Of a DNA stretch of 64,000 nt, positions 1 through 9,575 are shown one piece after another (position 1 is the first letter of the stretch; every line of letters starts with the position of its first letter). Position numbers and translations under genes: made by a program. The stretch is from positions 244,100-308,099 of the forward strand of contig NZ_JAKVCW010000005.1 in assembly GCF_022448905.1 (NCBI RefSeq). The letters run 5' to 3'. The stretch comes from Shimia sp. GTDB lineage: Bacteria; Pseudomonadota; Alphaproteobacteria; Rhodobacterales; Rhodobacteraceae. The notes below the pieces were generated by a model. It was not told where the DNA came from, did no database searches, and saw only the letters and a list, made by a program, of their open reading frames with translations.

Positions 1-2526
1 GGCCTGCCGGAAGAGGCGATCTTTGTGGAGCCGAATCTGGCGTTGTCGGTGAACCAGAACATCTCGTTGAACGCGATCGCGGGTGCGATTGCCAATGCGG
101 ATGCGGTGAATGCGGCCGGGACCGTGACAATCGACGGTGCCCGCACCCGTATCATGCGGCCCGATGGGTCCGACACGGTATCGGAAATCGCGGGACTGTC
201 GCTGGGCCAGGATGGCAAGGTTGTGAACCTTGTTGACACCAGCCGCGTGTTCCGGGATCGGGTGGACAATCCGCGTCAGATCATTCGCTTCAACGGGGAA
301 GAGGCCTTCACGCTTGGTGTCGCTGGCATTGCCACGGAAAACATCGTGGTGGTGGGCAAGCGCGTCGATGAAAAGCTGGCGCAGATGGCCGGGGACATTC
401 CCGCAGGTGTCGAGCTGCACCCGATCTATCAACAGCACGTGGTGGTGGAGAAAGCCTCCAACGACTTCCTTGTCAACCTTGCGATGTCGGTGGCCATTGT
501 GGTTGCCGTGCTGGCAGTCTTCATGGGTTGGCGCGCCGCCGTGGTGGTGGGGGTGACCCTGTTCCTGACGGTGGTGGGCACCTTCCTTTTTATGGGGCTG
601 TTTTCAATCGAGATGGAGCGGATTTCCCTTGGCGCGCTGATCATTGCGATGGGCATGTTGGTGGACAACGCGATTGTGGTCGCCGAGGGCATGCAGATTT
701 CGATGCTGCAGGGCAAGAACAGCCGAGAGGCGGCGGATGAGGCCTCGGGCAAGACGCAAATTCCGCTTCTGGGGGCGACTATCATTGGCATCATGGCCTT
801 TGCGGGCATCGGCCTGAGCCCGGATGCGACCGGGGAATTCCTGTTCTCGCTGTTTGCAGTGATTGGCATTTCGCTTTTGTTGAGCTGGGTGCTGGCACTG
901 ACCGTGACGCCGATGCTTGGCCACTACCTGTTTAAACAAGGCAACGGTGGCGAGGGCGACGCTTATGGTGGGCTGATTTTCCGCATGTATGGCGCAAGCC
1001 TGCGACTGGCGTTGAAGCTGCGGTGGTTGGTGATTGTGGGGCTCATTGCCGTCACGGCGGTGTGCTACGCGGGCTTTGGCCTGATGAAGCAGCAGTTCTT
1101 CCCGGACAGCAATACGCCGCTGTTTTTTGTGCACTACAAGCTGCAGCAGGGCACGCCCATTGCGACCACGTCGGATCAGATGGCGGTGCTCGAAGAGTGG
1201 TTGGCGGAGCGCGACGATGTGGTGAGCTACGCCACCTTTGTCGGTCAAGGTGCGACCCGGTTTATGCTGACCTATGAGTCCGAGAAGGCCAACCCAAGCT
1301 ATGGCCACATCATTGTACGGGCTGAAAACCTTGAGGCGATCCCGCCGCTGCAAAAGGACCTGGAAGCCTTTGGTGCAGAGGCCTTGCCTGAAGGTGAGTT
1401 CCGCACCAAGCGACTGGTCTTTGGCCCAGGTGGCGGCGACCCAATTCAGGTGCGTTTCTCCGGTAGTGATCCTGTGGTGCTGCGCCAATTGGCGACCCAA
1501 GCGGCGGAGGTGCTGACACAAACCACCGAGGACATCACCAGCGTGCGCACCAACTGGCGTGAGCAGGAATTGGTGATCAAACCGATCTACGCAACAGAGC
1601 GGGCGCAGACCGCCGGTGTGGACCGCGAAGACATCGCTGACATGTTCCAATTTGCCACCGACGGGCTGACCACGGGCGAGTTCCGCGAGAACGAACGTCT
1701 GATCCCGATTATCCTGCGACGACAGGCGGACGGGGCTTTTGGGTTGGTGGATCAGGTGGTTTACTCCACCACCTCCAACAGCTTTGTGCCAGTGGAACAG
1801 ATGGTCGATGGCTTTGTGCATGAGACGCAAAACACCCTGATCCATCGGCGCGACCGCGTGGCGACCATCACGGTAGGGGCGGACATCCGCTCTGGCCTGA
1901 CGGCGGCACAGGTACAGGCGCAGGTCACAGGGCCAATTGAGGCGATGGACATTCCGGTCGGCTACAAGATGGAATGGGGCGGTGAGTTGGAAAACAGTTC
2001 GGAAGCACAGGAAAGCCTGGGCAAACAACTGCCGCTGAGCCTGTTGATCATGGTGCTGATTTCGGTGCTGTTGTTCAACGCCATCCGTCAGCCGATCATC
2101 ATCTGGCTTTTGGTGCCGATGTCGGTGAACGGCGTGGTGCTGGGGCTGTTGGGTACGGATATGCCGTTTACGTTCACCGCTTTGCTTGGCCTGTTGAGCC
2201 TGTCGGGCATGTTGATCAAAAACGGCATCGTGCTGGTTGAGGAAATCGACTTTGTGCGCGACGAAGGCCTGCCGATGCGCGACGCTATTGTGAAGGCAAG
2301 CGTGTCGCGTTTGCGGCCGGTGATGCTGGCAGCGGTCACAACCATCCTTGGCATGGCGCCGTTGTTGACTGATGCGTTCTTTGTGTCGATGGCGATCACC
2401 ATCATGGGCGGCCTGGCTTTTGCCACCATCCTGACGCTGATTGCGGCGCCGGTGTTCTATCTGGTGTTCTTTGGCAAAGAAGAGCGGCGCGAGAAGAAAG
2501 CGGCGGCGGCAGCCGCGCCCGCCTGA
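1..2526 (+). CDS. RND-family efflux permease, 5' end outside window
   Basis: This is the inner-membrane pump of a resistance-nodulation-division exporter, which uses proton influx to extrude drugs or other hydrophobic compounds, normally with a periplasmic adaptor and an outer-membrane channel. The reading frame is open back to base 1, so about 200 N-terminal residues of the usual roughly 1,040 are missing. Visible features are paired clusters of hydrophobic helices around a large periplasmic loop, the proton-relay helix with GMLVDNAIVV (Asp at window codon 222) and the second-repeat helix with the conserved Lys in LIKNGIVLVEE (window codon 740). The second Asp of the AcrB Asp-Asp pair is Asn here. 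An Ala-rich tail closes the protein. Adaptor genes would lie left of the window. Substrate is unknown. Confidence 0.93.
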   Translation, partial: GLPEEAIFVEPNLALSVNQNISLNAIAGAIANADAVNAAGTVTIDGARTRIMRPDGSDTVSEIAGLSLGQDGKVVNLVDTSRVFRDRVDNPRQIIRFNGEEAFTLGVAGIATENIVVVGKRVDEKLAQMAGDIPAGVELHPIYQQHVVVEKASNDFLVNLAMSVAIVVAVLAVFMGWRAAVVVGVTLFLTVVGTFLFMGLFSIEMERISLGALIIAMGMLVDNAIVVAEGMQISMLQGKNSREAADEASGKTQIPLLGATIIGIMAFAGIGLSPDATGEFLFSLFAVIGISLLLSWVLALTVTPMLGHYLFKQGNGGEGDAYGGLIFRMYGASLRLALKLRWLVIVGLIAVTAVCYAGFGLMKQQFFPDSNTPLFFVHYKLQQGTPIATTSDQMAVLEEWLAERDDVVSYATFVGQGATRFMLTYESEKANPSYGHIIVRAENLEAIPPLQKDLEAFGAEALPEGEFRTKRLVFGPGGGDPIQVRFSGSDPVVLRQLATQAAEVLTQTTEDITSVRTNWREQELVIKPIYATERAQTAGVDREDIADMFQFATDGLTTGEFRENERLIPIILRRQADGAFGLVDQVVYSTTSNSFVPVEQMVDGFVHETQNTLIHRRDRVATITVGADIRSGLTAAQVQAQVTGPIEAMDIPVGYKMEWGGELENSSEAQESLGKQLPLSLLIMVLISVLLFNAIRQPIIIWLLVPMSVNGVVLGLLGTDMPFTFTALLGLLSLSGMLIKNGIVLVEEIDFVRDEGLPMRDAIVKASVSRLRPVMLAAVTTILGMAPLLTDAFFVSMAITIMGGLAFATILTLIAAPVFYLVFFGKEERREKKAAAAAAPA

Positions 2527-2549
2527 CGCGCAACGCTACTAAAATAGAG

Positions 2550-2581
2550 AGGCCGTCCAATGTGGGCGGCCTTTTGTTTTT
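2550..2581 (+). terminator. Rho-independent terminator of the RND gene
   Basis: A 9-bp stem (AGGCCGTCC with GGGCGGCCT, one T-G pair) and 5-base loop are followed by TTTTGTTTTT. It begins 23 bases after the pump stop codon. Confidence 0.85.
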
Positions 2582-2689
2582 GGCGCTAAGCTGGCATAGG
2601 GGCGGTCCCGGCCCGCGAGAAGTCACAAGACAAAGACATGTTGCGCAGCAGTTTGAGAGTGATGGCACCGCAAAGACAGGAGGCACGCT

Positions 2690-3283
2690 GTGTTTCTGCC
2701 TGATGCCCCTTTGCCCGATGGGCTGTTCCGTTTCATTGCGCTGGATGTGGAAACCGCCAACCGCGATGCGGCCTCGATCAGCCAGATTGGCTTGGCCTGC
2801 GTGCGCAGCGATGGCGGGATTGAGACGTTTTCGACCTACATCAACCCGGATCAGGAATTTGCCGACTTCAACACCGAGCTGACAGGGATTGATGCGGGCA
2901 CCGTGCGGGACGCGCCGAGTTTCGCGCAGGCCTGGCAGCGGATGATGCCGCTGTTGTCGCGGCATTTGATGGTGCAGCACAGCGGGTTTGACCAGAAGGC
3001 CATCACAGCCGCCTGTCGTGCGGCGGGGCTAAACGGGCCAAAGATGGAATGGGCCGATAGCGTGAAGATCGCGCGCAAGGCCTGGCCCGAATTTCGCGGC
3101 AATGGTGGGCATGGGCTTGGTCACCTGAAAAAGGCGCTGGGGCTTGAGTTTCATCACCACGACGCGGGTGAAGACGCACGGGCGGCGGCGGAGGTGGTGC
3201 TGTTGGCCGAAGAGCGGCTGAAATGCACAATTGAAGAGATCACCGGTAAGATCAAACACCTGCAACTGACGTTTGAGTTCTGA
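2690..3283 (+). CDS. DnaQ-like 3'-5' exonuclease domain protein
   Basis: A 197-residue DEDD-type 3'-5' exonuclease, the fold of the DNA polymerase III epsilon subunit and RNase T. Motif I is FIALDVETAN near residues 15-24; the substitution of FDVETT by LDVETAN is common in stand-alone homologues. Exo II is in the HSGFDQKAI region near residue 97, and HHDAGEDARAAAEV near residue 157 is the Exo III H-x4-D motif. The GTG start at 2690 follows a good Shine-Dalgarno sequence, ACAGGAGG. The protein carries no polymerase or UvrC-like domain, so it probably acts in nucleic-acid trimming or repair. It converges on pcaB with only 12 bases between the stops. Confidence 0.85.
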   Translation: MFLPDAPLPDGLFRFIALDVETANRDAASISQIGLACVRSDGGIETFSTYINPDQEFADFNTELTGIDAGTVRDAPSFAQAWQRMMPLLSRHLMVQHSGFDQKAITAACRAAGLNGPKMEWADSVKIARKAWPEFRGNGGHGLGHLKKALGLEFHHHDAGEDARAAAEVVLLAEERLKCTIEEITGKIKHLQLTFEF

Positions 3284-3295
3284 GACTTTAGAGTC

Positions 3296-4363
3296 TTACC
3301 GCGCAGATTGTCCCATACTCTCAATGCTTTGGATAAGTTGGTCGGCGTGTCGCAAGGCCGTGGCTGTGGTGGTCACCATCGCGGGCAAGACCATCCATTC
3401 CAACGACCACGCGCTGCCGGAACGCTCCTGTTCATGCACGAGGGCGTGGTGCATCGCTGGCAGTTGCGTGGCGTTGTAGCGCGCCAAGGTGATCAGCAAT
3501 TCCGCCCGCACCGGGTTTTGTTTATGCGGCATGGCAGAGCTGGTGCCGCCGCCGGAGAAGCGCGCTTCCTCCACGCCTTGCTGCGCCATTAGAGCAAGAT
3601 CCTGCCCCATCTTGCCCAAGCTGCCGGTCACCATTGAGAGCCAATTGGCGTAGTCGGTTAGGCTTTCGCGCGTGACGTGCCAGGCGCGGTCGGGGTTGGA
3701 GAGGTTGAGGTTTTTGGCCAGCGCAGTGGCGACGGCGTCGCCATGCGGCGCGAGGCTGGTGCGATTGCCCACCGGGCCACCAAATTGCAGGGTTTCGACG
3801 AGCGGGCGCAACGCTTTGAGGCGGTCTATGTGAGACGCTGGCGGATTGCACCAAGTGGCAATGCGGTCTGATACCGAGATGGGCAAAGCGGTCTGCATGC
3901 GCGTGCGGCCCATCATGGTGGCCTCGCCCCATTTGCCTATGAGCGCGTCGAGCGCTGTCAGCAGTCCCGCAAGTTGCGCCTCAAACCGCGTGTTCGCGTC
4001 GCGCAGGATCAGCGAGACCGCCGTGTCGATCAGATCCTGACTGGTGGCACCAGTGTGAATGGCTGGGAGCGCGGAGGGTCGCGCGTGGGCTTTGAGTTGA
4101 CGCACAAACTCCGGCACGGGCAGGCCATCCTGCACCACATTTTCGGCGACCTTCGCGAGGTCCGGTTGGAAGCTGTTGATGTCTTCCACCGCTTCCGCCG
4201 CGACGGCGTGATCTACCACGCCAGCCTCTGCGAGCGCCTCGGCCAAGGCGCGTTCAAACTGGATAAACCCGTCGACAAACCGCGCGGTGTCCCACAGCGC
4301 CTCGCTCTCAGGATCAGAGAACAGCGGGCCAAACAGATGGGCGGCGTGGGTCATCGGGTTCAT
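3296..4363 (-). CDS. pcaB: 3-carboxy-cis,cis-muconate cycloisomerase
   Basis: This enzyme converts 3-carboxy-cis,cis-muconate, the product of protocatechuate ring cleavage, to 4-carboxymuconolactone in the cytoplasm. The 355-residue protein belongs to the fumarase/aspartase superfamily: the flexible-loop signature SSAMPHKQNP lies near residue 270, and the first conserved region TGATSQDLIDTAV near residue 105. It is somewhat shorter than the roughly 450 residues of Pseudomonas PcaB, as in many alphaproteobacterial homologues that lack the C-terminal extension. It is the last gene of the minus-strand operon pobA-pcaC-pcaH-pcaG-BKACE-pcaB, 12 bases after the BKACE stop. Two in-frame ATGs exist, at 4363 and 4354; the first is used here. 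Confidence 0.92.
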   Translation of the reverse strand: MNPMTHAAHLFGPLFSDPESEALWDTARFVDGFIQFERALAEALAEAGVVDHAVAAEAVEDINSFQPDLAKVAENVVQDGLPVPEFVRQLKAHARPSALPAIHTGATSQDLIDTAVSLILRDANTRFEAQLAGLLTALDALIGKWGEATMMGRTRMQTALPISVSDRIATWCNPPASHIDRLKALRPLVETLQFGGPVGNRTSLAPHGDAVATALAKNLNLSNPDRAWHVTRESLTDYANWLSMVTGSLGKMGQDLALMAQQGVEEARFSGGGTSSAMPHKQNPVRAELLITLARYNATQLPAMHHALVHEQERSGSAWSLEWMVLPAMVTTTATALRHADQLIQSIESMGQSAR

Positions 4364-4375
4364 CGTCAGGGCCGA

Positions 4376-5209
4376 TCAGGTTGCGGCACGCAGGCCAAGG
4401 ATGTCGCGCGCTTGCGCAGGCGTCGCCAGGGGGCGTTCGTATTTCTCACACAGCTCAGCGGCGCGGGCGATCAGGGCGGCGTTTGAGGGCGCCAGCGTGT
4501 TGCGGTCCAGACGCACGTTGTCTTCCAGACCGGCTCGGGTGTGGCCGCCTGCGGCGATGGCCCATTCGTTTACGGTGATCTGCGCCGCGCCAATGCCCGC
4601 CGCGCACCATTCGGCGTTGGGGGCGCGGTCCTGCATGATTTTCACGTAGAACTCAAACACCTCGCGATCCACCGGCATGGCGTTTTTCACGCCCATGACA
4701 AACTGCACATAAAGCTGGCCGTATAGCGTGCCCGCCTCATGATGACGGATGGCCTGCAGGATGTGGCTCAGGTCAAAGGCCTCGATTTCCGGTGTGATTT
4801 CATACGTCTGCATCTCGCTGGAGAGCCAGGAAATCAGCTCCGGCGGGTTTTCATAGACCCGCGTGGGGAAGTTGTTGGAACCGACAGAAAGCGAGGCCAT
4901 TTCGGGCCGCAGCGGCAGCATGCCACCGCGCGCTTGGCCTGCGCCAGAGCGTCCACCGGTGGAGAATTGGATGATCACGCCGGGGCAGTGTTTTTCCAAC
5001 CCCTCTTTCAGCAAGGCAAACTTCTCCGGATCACTGGACGGTGTTTCATCATCGTTGCGCACATGGGCGTGGATGATCGAGGCGCCTGCCTCGACAGCCG
5101 CATGGCTGCTTTCGATCTGTTCGCTGACCGTGGTGGGCACAGCAGGGTTGTCCGCCTTGGTGGGCACGGAACCGGTGATGGCGCAGCACAGGATGCAGGG
5201 TTTGCTCAT
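4376..5209 (-). CDS. BKACE-family beta-keto acid cleavage enzyme
   Basis: A 277-residue member of the BKACE family (DUF849; Kce is the founding 3-keto-5-aminohexanoate cleavage enzyme). These zinc-dependent TIM-barrel enzymes exchange a beta-keto acid with acetyl-CoA to give acetoacetate and a new acyl-CoA. The zinc-binding HAHVR motif is near residues 48-52, and the conserved SVGSNNFPTRVYEN and GIGAAQITVNEWAI blocks are present. Its place inside the protocatechuate operon points to beta-ketoadipate as substrate, giving acetoacetate and succinyl-CoA in place of the PcaIJ/PcaF steps; neither pcaIJ nor pcaF is in the window. The family call is firm, while the substrate is inferred from context. 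It is separated from pcaG by 45 bases and from pcaB by 12. Confidence 0.88.
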   Translation of the reverse strand: MSKPCILCCAITGSVPTKADNPAVPTTVSEQIESSHAAVEAGASIIHAHVRNDDETPSSDPEKFALLKEGLEKHCPGVIIQFSTGGRSGAGQARGGMLPLRPEMASLSVGSNNFPTRVYENPPELISWLSSEMQTYEITPEIEAFDLSHILQAIRHHEAGTLYGQLYVQFVMGVKNAMPVDREVFEFYVKIMQDRAPNAEWCAAGIGAAQITVNEWAIAAGGHTRAGLEDNVRLDRNTLAPSNAALIARAAELCEKYERPLATPAQARDILGLRAAT

Positions 5210-5254
5210 GGTGATCTCGTTTGATTGGCCCCGTCCAAAAGACAGGGGCGGTCG

Positions 5255-5875
5255 TCAGATGTCAAAGAAGACAGTTTCGTTGTCGCCCTGAAGCGTGATG
5301 TCGAACCGATAGACGGGGGAGCCGTCGCGCATTTCGCGTTTGGCAATCAAGGTGGCGCGGCGGTTTTCCCATTCGATGACGTTGAGCACAGGGTCCGTGG
5401 CGTTGGCCTCAGCCTCGTCGTCAAAATAGAGCCGCGTGTTCAGGCCGACGTTGATGCCCCGGGCCACGATCCACAACGAGATATGTGGCGCCATCAGGTG
5501 TCCGTTGCGGCCCATGACACGCCCGGGTTTGATGGTGTCAAAGCCCCATTCGCCGGTGTCAAAATCGGTGATCACGCGGCCCCAGCCTTTGAAGCCTTCT
5601 TCGGTCTCACCGGCCTGTTCCGGATGCGGGTAAAGGCCCTCTGAATTAGCCTGCCAGGCTTCCAGCATCACGTCTTTCACCGGGCTGCCAGTGCCGTCGA
5701 TCACCAGCCCTTCGATGCGAATGCGCTCGCCTTTGGCATTGGGGCCGGCGATGTCCCAGCCCAATTCGCGTTCGTAGATGTCAAACCCTGCCGCGCCGGG
5801 GGCAAGGCCGATGTGCACGTATGGCCCAGCCGTTTGGGAGGGCGTTTCTTTAAGGTAGTCGAGCTTCTGCACCAT
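5255..5875 (-). CDS. pcaG: Protocatechuate 3,4-dioxygenase alpha subunit
   Basis: The alpha subunit of the intradiol ring-cleaving dioxygenase that opens protocatechuate between carbons 3 and 4. It pairs with PcaH, which carries the iron. The protein has about 206 residues and begins MVQKLDYLKETPSQTAGPYV; the SQTxGPYxHIG motif is typical of PcaG. The start at ATG 5875 is preferred because GGAGGG lies 9 bases upstream, whereas an in-frame TTG at 5881 would sit only about 2 bases from it. With this start the gene begins 2 bases after the pcaH stop, so the two subunits are probably translationally coupled. As expected for alpha subunits, the full Tyr-Tyr-His-His iron set is absent. Confidence 0.93.
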   Translation of the reverse strand: MVQKLDYLKETPSQTAGPYVHIGLAPGAAGFDIYERELGWDIAGPNAKGERIRIEGLVIDGTGSPVKDVMLEAWQANSEGLYPHPEQAGETEEGFKGWGRVITDFDTGEWGFDTIKPGRVMGRNGHLMAPHISLWIVARGINVGLNTRLYFDDEAEANATDPVLNVIEWENRRATLIAKREMRDGSPVYRFDITLQGDNETVFFDI

Positions 5876-5877
5876 GC

Positions 5878-6642
<765 letters not shown>

Positions 6643-7014
6643 TCAGCCCATCTCTGCAAAGGTCTGTTTCGCCAGTTTGATGGCGTGGTTGGCTTTGGGC
6701 ACACCACAGTAAATCGCCACGTGCTGAAACACCTCCATCACGTCTTCCTGGCTGGCCCCGGTGTTGGCGGTGGCGCGGATGTGCATCGGGATTTCGTCAA
6801 AGTTGCCAGTGGCCGCGAGCAAGGCCAGGGTCAGCATGGAACGTTCCCGCAGGCTGATCGCGTCACTGGCCCAGACCGTGCCCCAGGCCGCTTCGGTGAT
6901 CAGGGTCTGAAAAGGCGTGTCCAGCGCGGTTTTGTTGGCCTCCGCGCGATCGACATGGGCGTCACCCAGCACTTTGCGGCGGACCTTCATACCGGTGGCG
7001 AATTTGTCAGACAT
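6643..7014 (-). CDS. pcaC: 4-carboxymuconolactone decarboxylase
   Basis: PcaC decarboxylates 4-carboxymuconolactone to beta-ketoadipate enol-lactone. The frame can be extended to 7071, but the start at 7014 (MSDKFATGMKVRRKVLG) is supported by AAGGAG 8 bases upstream and matches family N-termini. That gives 123 residues, close to the usual size. The AhpD/CMD-fold features are the VRRKVLGDAHVDRA N-terminal block, a hydrophobic helix near residues 58-70 (MLTLALLAATGN) and the MHIRATANTGASQEDV segment. The next enzyme, enol-lactone hydrolase PcaD, is not fused here and is not seen elsewhere in the window. Confidence 0.93.
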   Translation of the reverse strand: MSDKFATGMKVRRKVLGDAHVDRAEANKTALDTPFQTLITEAAWGTVWASDAISLRERSMLTLALLAATGNFDEIPMHIRATANTGASQEDVMEVFQHVAIYCGVPKANHAIKLAKQTFAEMG

Positions 7015-7039
7015 GGCGTGTCTCCTTTGTCTGGCCCAA

Positions 7040-8209
7040 TCAGTAGGGCAGACCCACATAGTTCTGGGCAAACACTTTTTGTGCAGCGTCGTTGCTGCGC
7101 AGGAAATCGATCTCGGCGCGCTGCATCTTCAGATCAAACTCGGATTGATCCGGATATCGGTGCAGCAGATTGGTGGTCGACCAGCTGAACCGCTCAGCCT
7201 TCCAGATACGCGCCAGCGCCCGTTCGGAATAGGCGTCGATGCCCGCGGTATCCTTGTCCTGATAGACCTGCACGAGACCGTGGTAGAGGTAGTGGATGTC
7301 GGATGCGGCGGTGTTCAGCCCCTTGGCGCCGGTGGGCGGCACGATGTGGGCGGCATCGCCACAGAGAAACAGACGGCCCCAGCGCATCGGTTCGGTCACA
7401 AAGCTGCGCAAGGGCGCGATGGATTTTTCAATTGAGCGGCCGGTCACCAAGGCTTCTGCGTGGCGGGTAGGAATGCGGCGTTTGAGTTCGGTCCAGAAGG
7501 CAGCGTCGCTCCAATCGTCGGGCGAGTCGCTGAGCGAGCATTGGATGTAATACCGGCTGAGGTTGGCGTTGCGCATGGAACAGAGGGCAAAGCCGCGCTC
7601 CGACCAGCTGTAGATCAACTCGTCATGCACGGGGGGCGTTTCGGACAGCACGCCCAGCCAGCCAAAGGGGTAGACCTTTTCATATTCGCGACGCACCGAG
7701 GTAGGGATAGTCTGGCGACTGACGCCGTGGAAGCCATCACAGCCGGCGATGTAGTCACAGTCGATCCGGTGCTCGCTGCCGTCCACGTGGTAGGTCACGT
7801 AAGGCGCGTCACTTTTGGCGTCGTGGATCACCACGTCCTCGACATTGAACACCAGATTGCCGCCCTCAGCCTCACGTGCGTCATAGAGGTCGCGGGTCAG
7901 CTCGGTCTGGCCATAGACCATGACGTCTTTCCCGGTGTGCGCGTGAAAAGAGATGCCAAACTCTTCTTCGCCATAGGCAATCACCGTGCCATGGTGGGTG
8001 AAGCCTTCGGCATCCATGCGGGCGCCGACACCGGCCTCGCGCATCAGATCCACAAAGCCTGTTTCCAGAATGCCCGCGCGGATGCGCCCCAGCACGTAGT
8101 CGCGGGTTTTGCGCTCCAGAACAATGCTGTCGATGCCTTTGCGGTGCAGCAGTTGTGAGAGCAAAAGCCCAGACGGGCCGCCGCCGATAATGCAAACCTG
8201 AGTGCGCAT
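7040..8209 (-). CDS. pobA: 4-hydroxybenzoate 3-monooxygenase
   Basis: A flavoprotein hydroxylase that uses NAD(P)H and O2 to turn 4-hydroxybenzoate into protocatechuate, feeding the genes downstream. The frame extends to 8284, but ATG 8209 has AGGAGG 8 bases upstream and starts MRTQVCIIGGGPSGLLL, placing the FAD-binding GxGxxG at residues 9-14. The 389-residue length is close to Pseudomonas PobA (394). The second FAD motif is LFLCGDAAHIVPPTGAKGLN near residues 275-295, and the conserved RIRAG block is near residue 43. It is the first gene of the operon; the pcaC start lies 25 bases beyond its stop. Confidence 0.96.
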   Translation of the reverse strand: MRTQVCIIGGGPSGLLLSQLLHRKGIDSIVLERKTRDYVLGRIRAGILETGFVDLMREAGVGARMDAEGFTHHGTVIAYGEEEFGISFHAHTGKDVMVYGQTELTRDLYDAREAEGGNLVFNVEDVVIHDAKSDAPYVTYHVDGSEHRIDCDYIAGCDGFHGVSRQTIPTSVRREYEKVYPFGWLGVLSETPPVHDELIYSWSERGFALCSMRNANLSRYYIQCSLSDSPDDWSDAAFWTELKRRIPTRHAEALVTGRSIEKSIAPLRSFVTEPMRWGRLFLCGDAAHIVPPTGAKGLNTAASDIHYLYHGLVQVYQDKDTAGIDAYSERALARIWKAERFSWSTTNLLHRYPDQSEFDLKMQRAEIDFLRSNDAAQKVFAQNYVGLPY

Positions 8210-8300
8210 GAAAGTCCTCCTGTTGGCAGTTTGACTTCCCAAAAGCGAAAAGTAAAATGAGCTATTGTCAGTTTTAGTTATCAAAAACGAGCATCAAGTC
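8210..8300. promoter_or_regulatory. Divergent pobA/pcaQ promoter region
   Basis: Only 91 bases separate the pobA and pcaQ start codons, so both promoters and the PcaQ site must lie here or run into the genes. A 6-4-6 element TGTCAG-TTTT-AGTTAT at 8266-8281 matches one half of the published PcaQ box (ATAACC-N4-GGTTAA, written on the other strand) at five of six bases, but the other half poorly. A T-N11-A LysR pattern is contained in it. Binding is unproven. Confidence 0.35.
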
Positions 8301-9212
8301 ATGATCGATCGGCGCATCAAGTTCCGTCACATCCAGTGTTTTGCCGAGATTGTGCGGCACAACAGCTTAAAATCGGCGGCACAGCATCTGAACCTGACAC
8401 AGCCCGCGATTTCCAAGACGCTGAAGGAGCTGGAAGAGGTTGTTGGGGCCGATCTGGTGGTGCGCAATCGCGGTGGCGTCAGCCTGACCAAACAGGGCGA
8501 GGTGTTTTTACACTTTGCCCAGATGAGCCTCGCGGCTTTGCAGCAGGGGCTCAACGGGGTGGCGCAGATGGAAGCGGCGGGGCGGGTCAGCCTCTCTGTT
8601 GGCGCTTTGCCCAGTGTGGCAGCGCGGCTGATGCCGGAAGTGGTGCAGGCCTTTTCAGAGCTGGCGCCGGATGTGATGCTGCATATTCATGACGGGCCTC
8701 ATGGCTATCTGATCGAAGAACTGCGCCGGGGGCAGCTGGATATGGTGATCGGGCGCATGGGCGCGCCAGAGGTGATGCGGGGGATCGCGTTCACCCAGCT
8801 GTATGATGAGCATGTTGAGTTCGTCGTGCGCCGGGGGCATCCGCTTCTTGCGCAACCCGACATTCATCGTTTGGAAGATTGGCCGGTGATCTTTCCGCCG
8901 GCGGCCGCGGCAATCCGTCCATTGGTGGAGCGGGCGCTGGTGGCGCAGGGCGTTGGGGAGATTGGCCGGAAAGTCGAAAGCGTGTCCGGGGCTTTTGGTC
9001 GGAACCATGCGCTTTCCCATGACGCGGTGTGGATCATCTCGCATGGGGTGGTGGCCAAAGAACTGGAAAGCGGTGCGCTGGTGCGACTGCCGTTTGACAC
9101 CTCGCTCACCAAAGGGCCGGTTGGTTTGATGGCCCGCACAGAAGGGCAACTATCTGCCGCTGAATCTCTTTTCCGGCGGGTTTTGACAGAGGTCGCGGGG
9201 CGCATTGGCTAG
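8301..9212 (+). CDS. pcaQ: LysR-type activator of the pca genes, PcaQ-like
   Basis: A 303-residue LysR-family regulator transcribed away from pobA. The N-terminal helix-turn-helix spans about residues 6-65 (HIQCFAEIVRHNSLKSAAQH and QPAISKTLKELE), followed by the effector-binding domain. The start MIDRRIKFRHIQ resembles PcaQ proteins of rhizobia, which respond to beta-carboxymuconate or muconolactone and activate pca genes; this supports PcaQ over PobR. An upstream GTG at 8265 is possible, but ATG 8301 aligns with the family start. It stands alone on the plus strand and ends 110 bases before a small lipoprotein gene. Confidence 0.85.
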   Translation: MIDRRIKFRHIQCFAEIVRHNSLKSAAQHLNLTQPAISKTLKELEEVVGADLVVRNRGGVSLTKQGEVFLHFAQMSLAALQQGLNGVAQMEAAGRVSLSVGALPSVAARLMPEVVQAFSELAPDVMLHIHDGPHGYLIEELRRGQLDMVIGRMGAPEVMRGIAFTQLYDEHVEFVVRRGHPLLAQPDIHRLEDWPVIFPPAAAAIRPLVERALVAQGVGEIGRKVESVSGAFGRNHALSHDAVWIISHGVVAKELESGALVRLPFDTSLTKGPVGLMARTEGQLSAAESLFRRVLTEVAGRIG

Positions 9213-9322
9213 TTGGCCTGGCCGGTTTTAGTGATCCGGCGTTTTTCCGCCTGTCAGCTTTTGATTTTGGCAAAAAAACCACCATATTATGGGGGACAAC
9301 AAAAAACGAATGAGGTGATTGC

Positions 9323-9550
9323 ATGAAACTTATTTTGATCCCGGCAATGGTAGGTAGCTTGGCCGTTCTGTCCGCATGTGCCGGTGGTGTAACCGAAAAA
9401 GACATCGGTTGTGCTGGCGCTACTATTACAGGTGCAGTGGTCGGCGGTGCTTTGGGCAACCAGCTCGGCGGCGGCTCCGGTAAAGACATCCTGACAGCCG
9501 GCGGTGCTGTGGCCGGTGGTGCAATCGCGAACAACGCTGCAGGCTGCTAA
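9323..9550 (+). CDS. Small glycine-rich lipoprotein
   Basis: A 75-residue protein with a lipoprotein signal: charged start MKL, hydrophobic core and lipobox LSAC, with the lipidated Cys at residue 19. After it comes a Gly/Ala-rich segment with glycine-zipper spacing (ITGAVVGGALGNQLGGGSG and GGAVAGGAIA), similar to 17-kDa antigen/YmgG-type glycine-zipper proteins thought to sit in or against the outer membrane. GAGGTGATT upstream is a good ribosome-binding site. It ends just before a 20-bp hairpin. Its wobble bases use more T than its neighbours, as in abundant small envelope proteins. The precise role is unknown. Confidence 0.82.
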   Translation: MKLILIPAMVGSLAVLSACAGGVTEKDIGCAGATITGAVVGGALGNQLGGGSGKDILTAGGAVAGGAIANNAAGC

Positions 9551-9575
9551 ACTGGTCTGACGCAGACATGAGACA

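Noticed and set aside
604..2028. Long minus-strand open frame opposite the RND pump
   Set aside because: Shadow of the pump gene's codon bias; no start signal or known domain.
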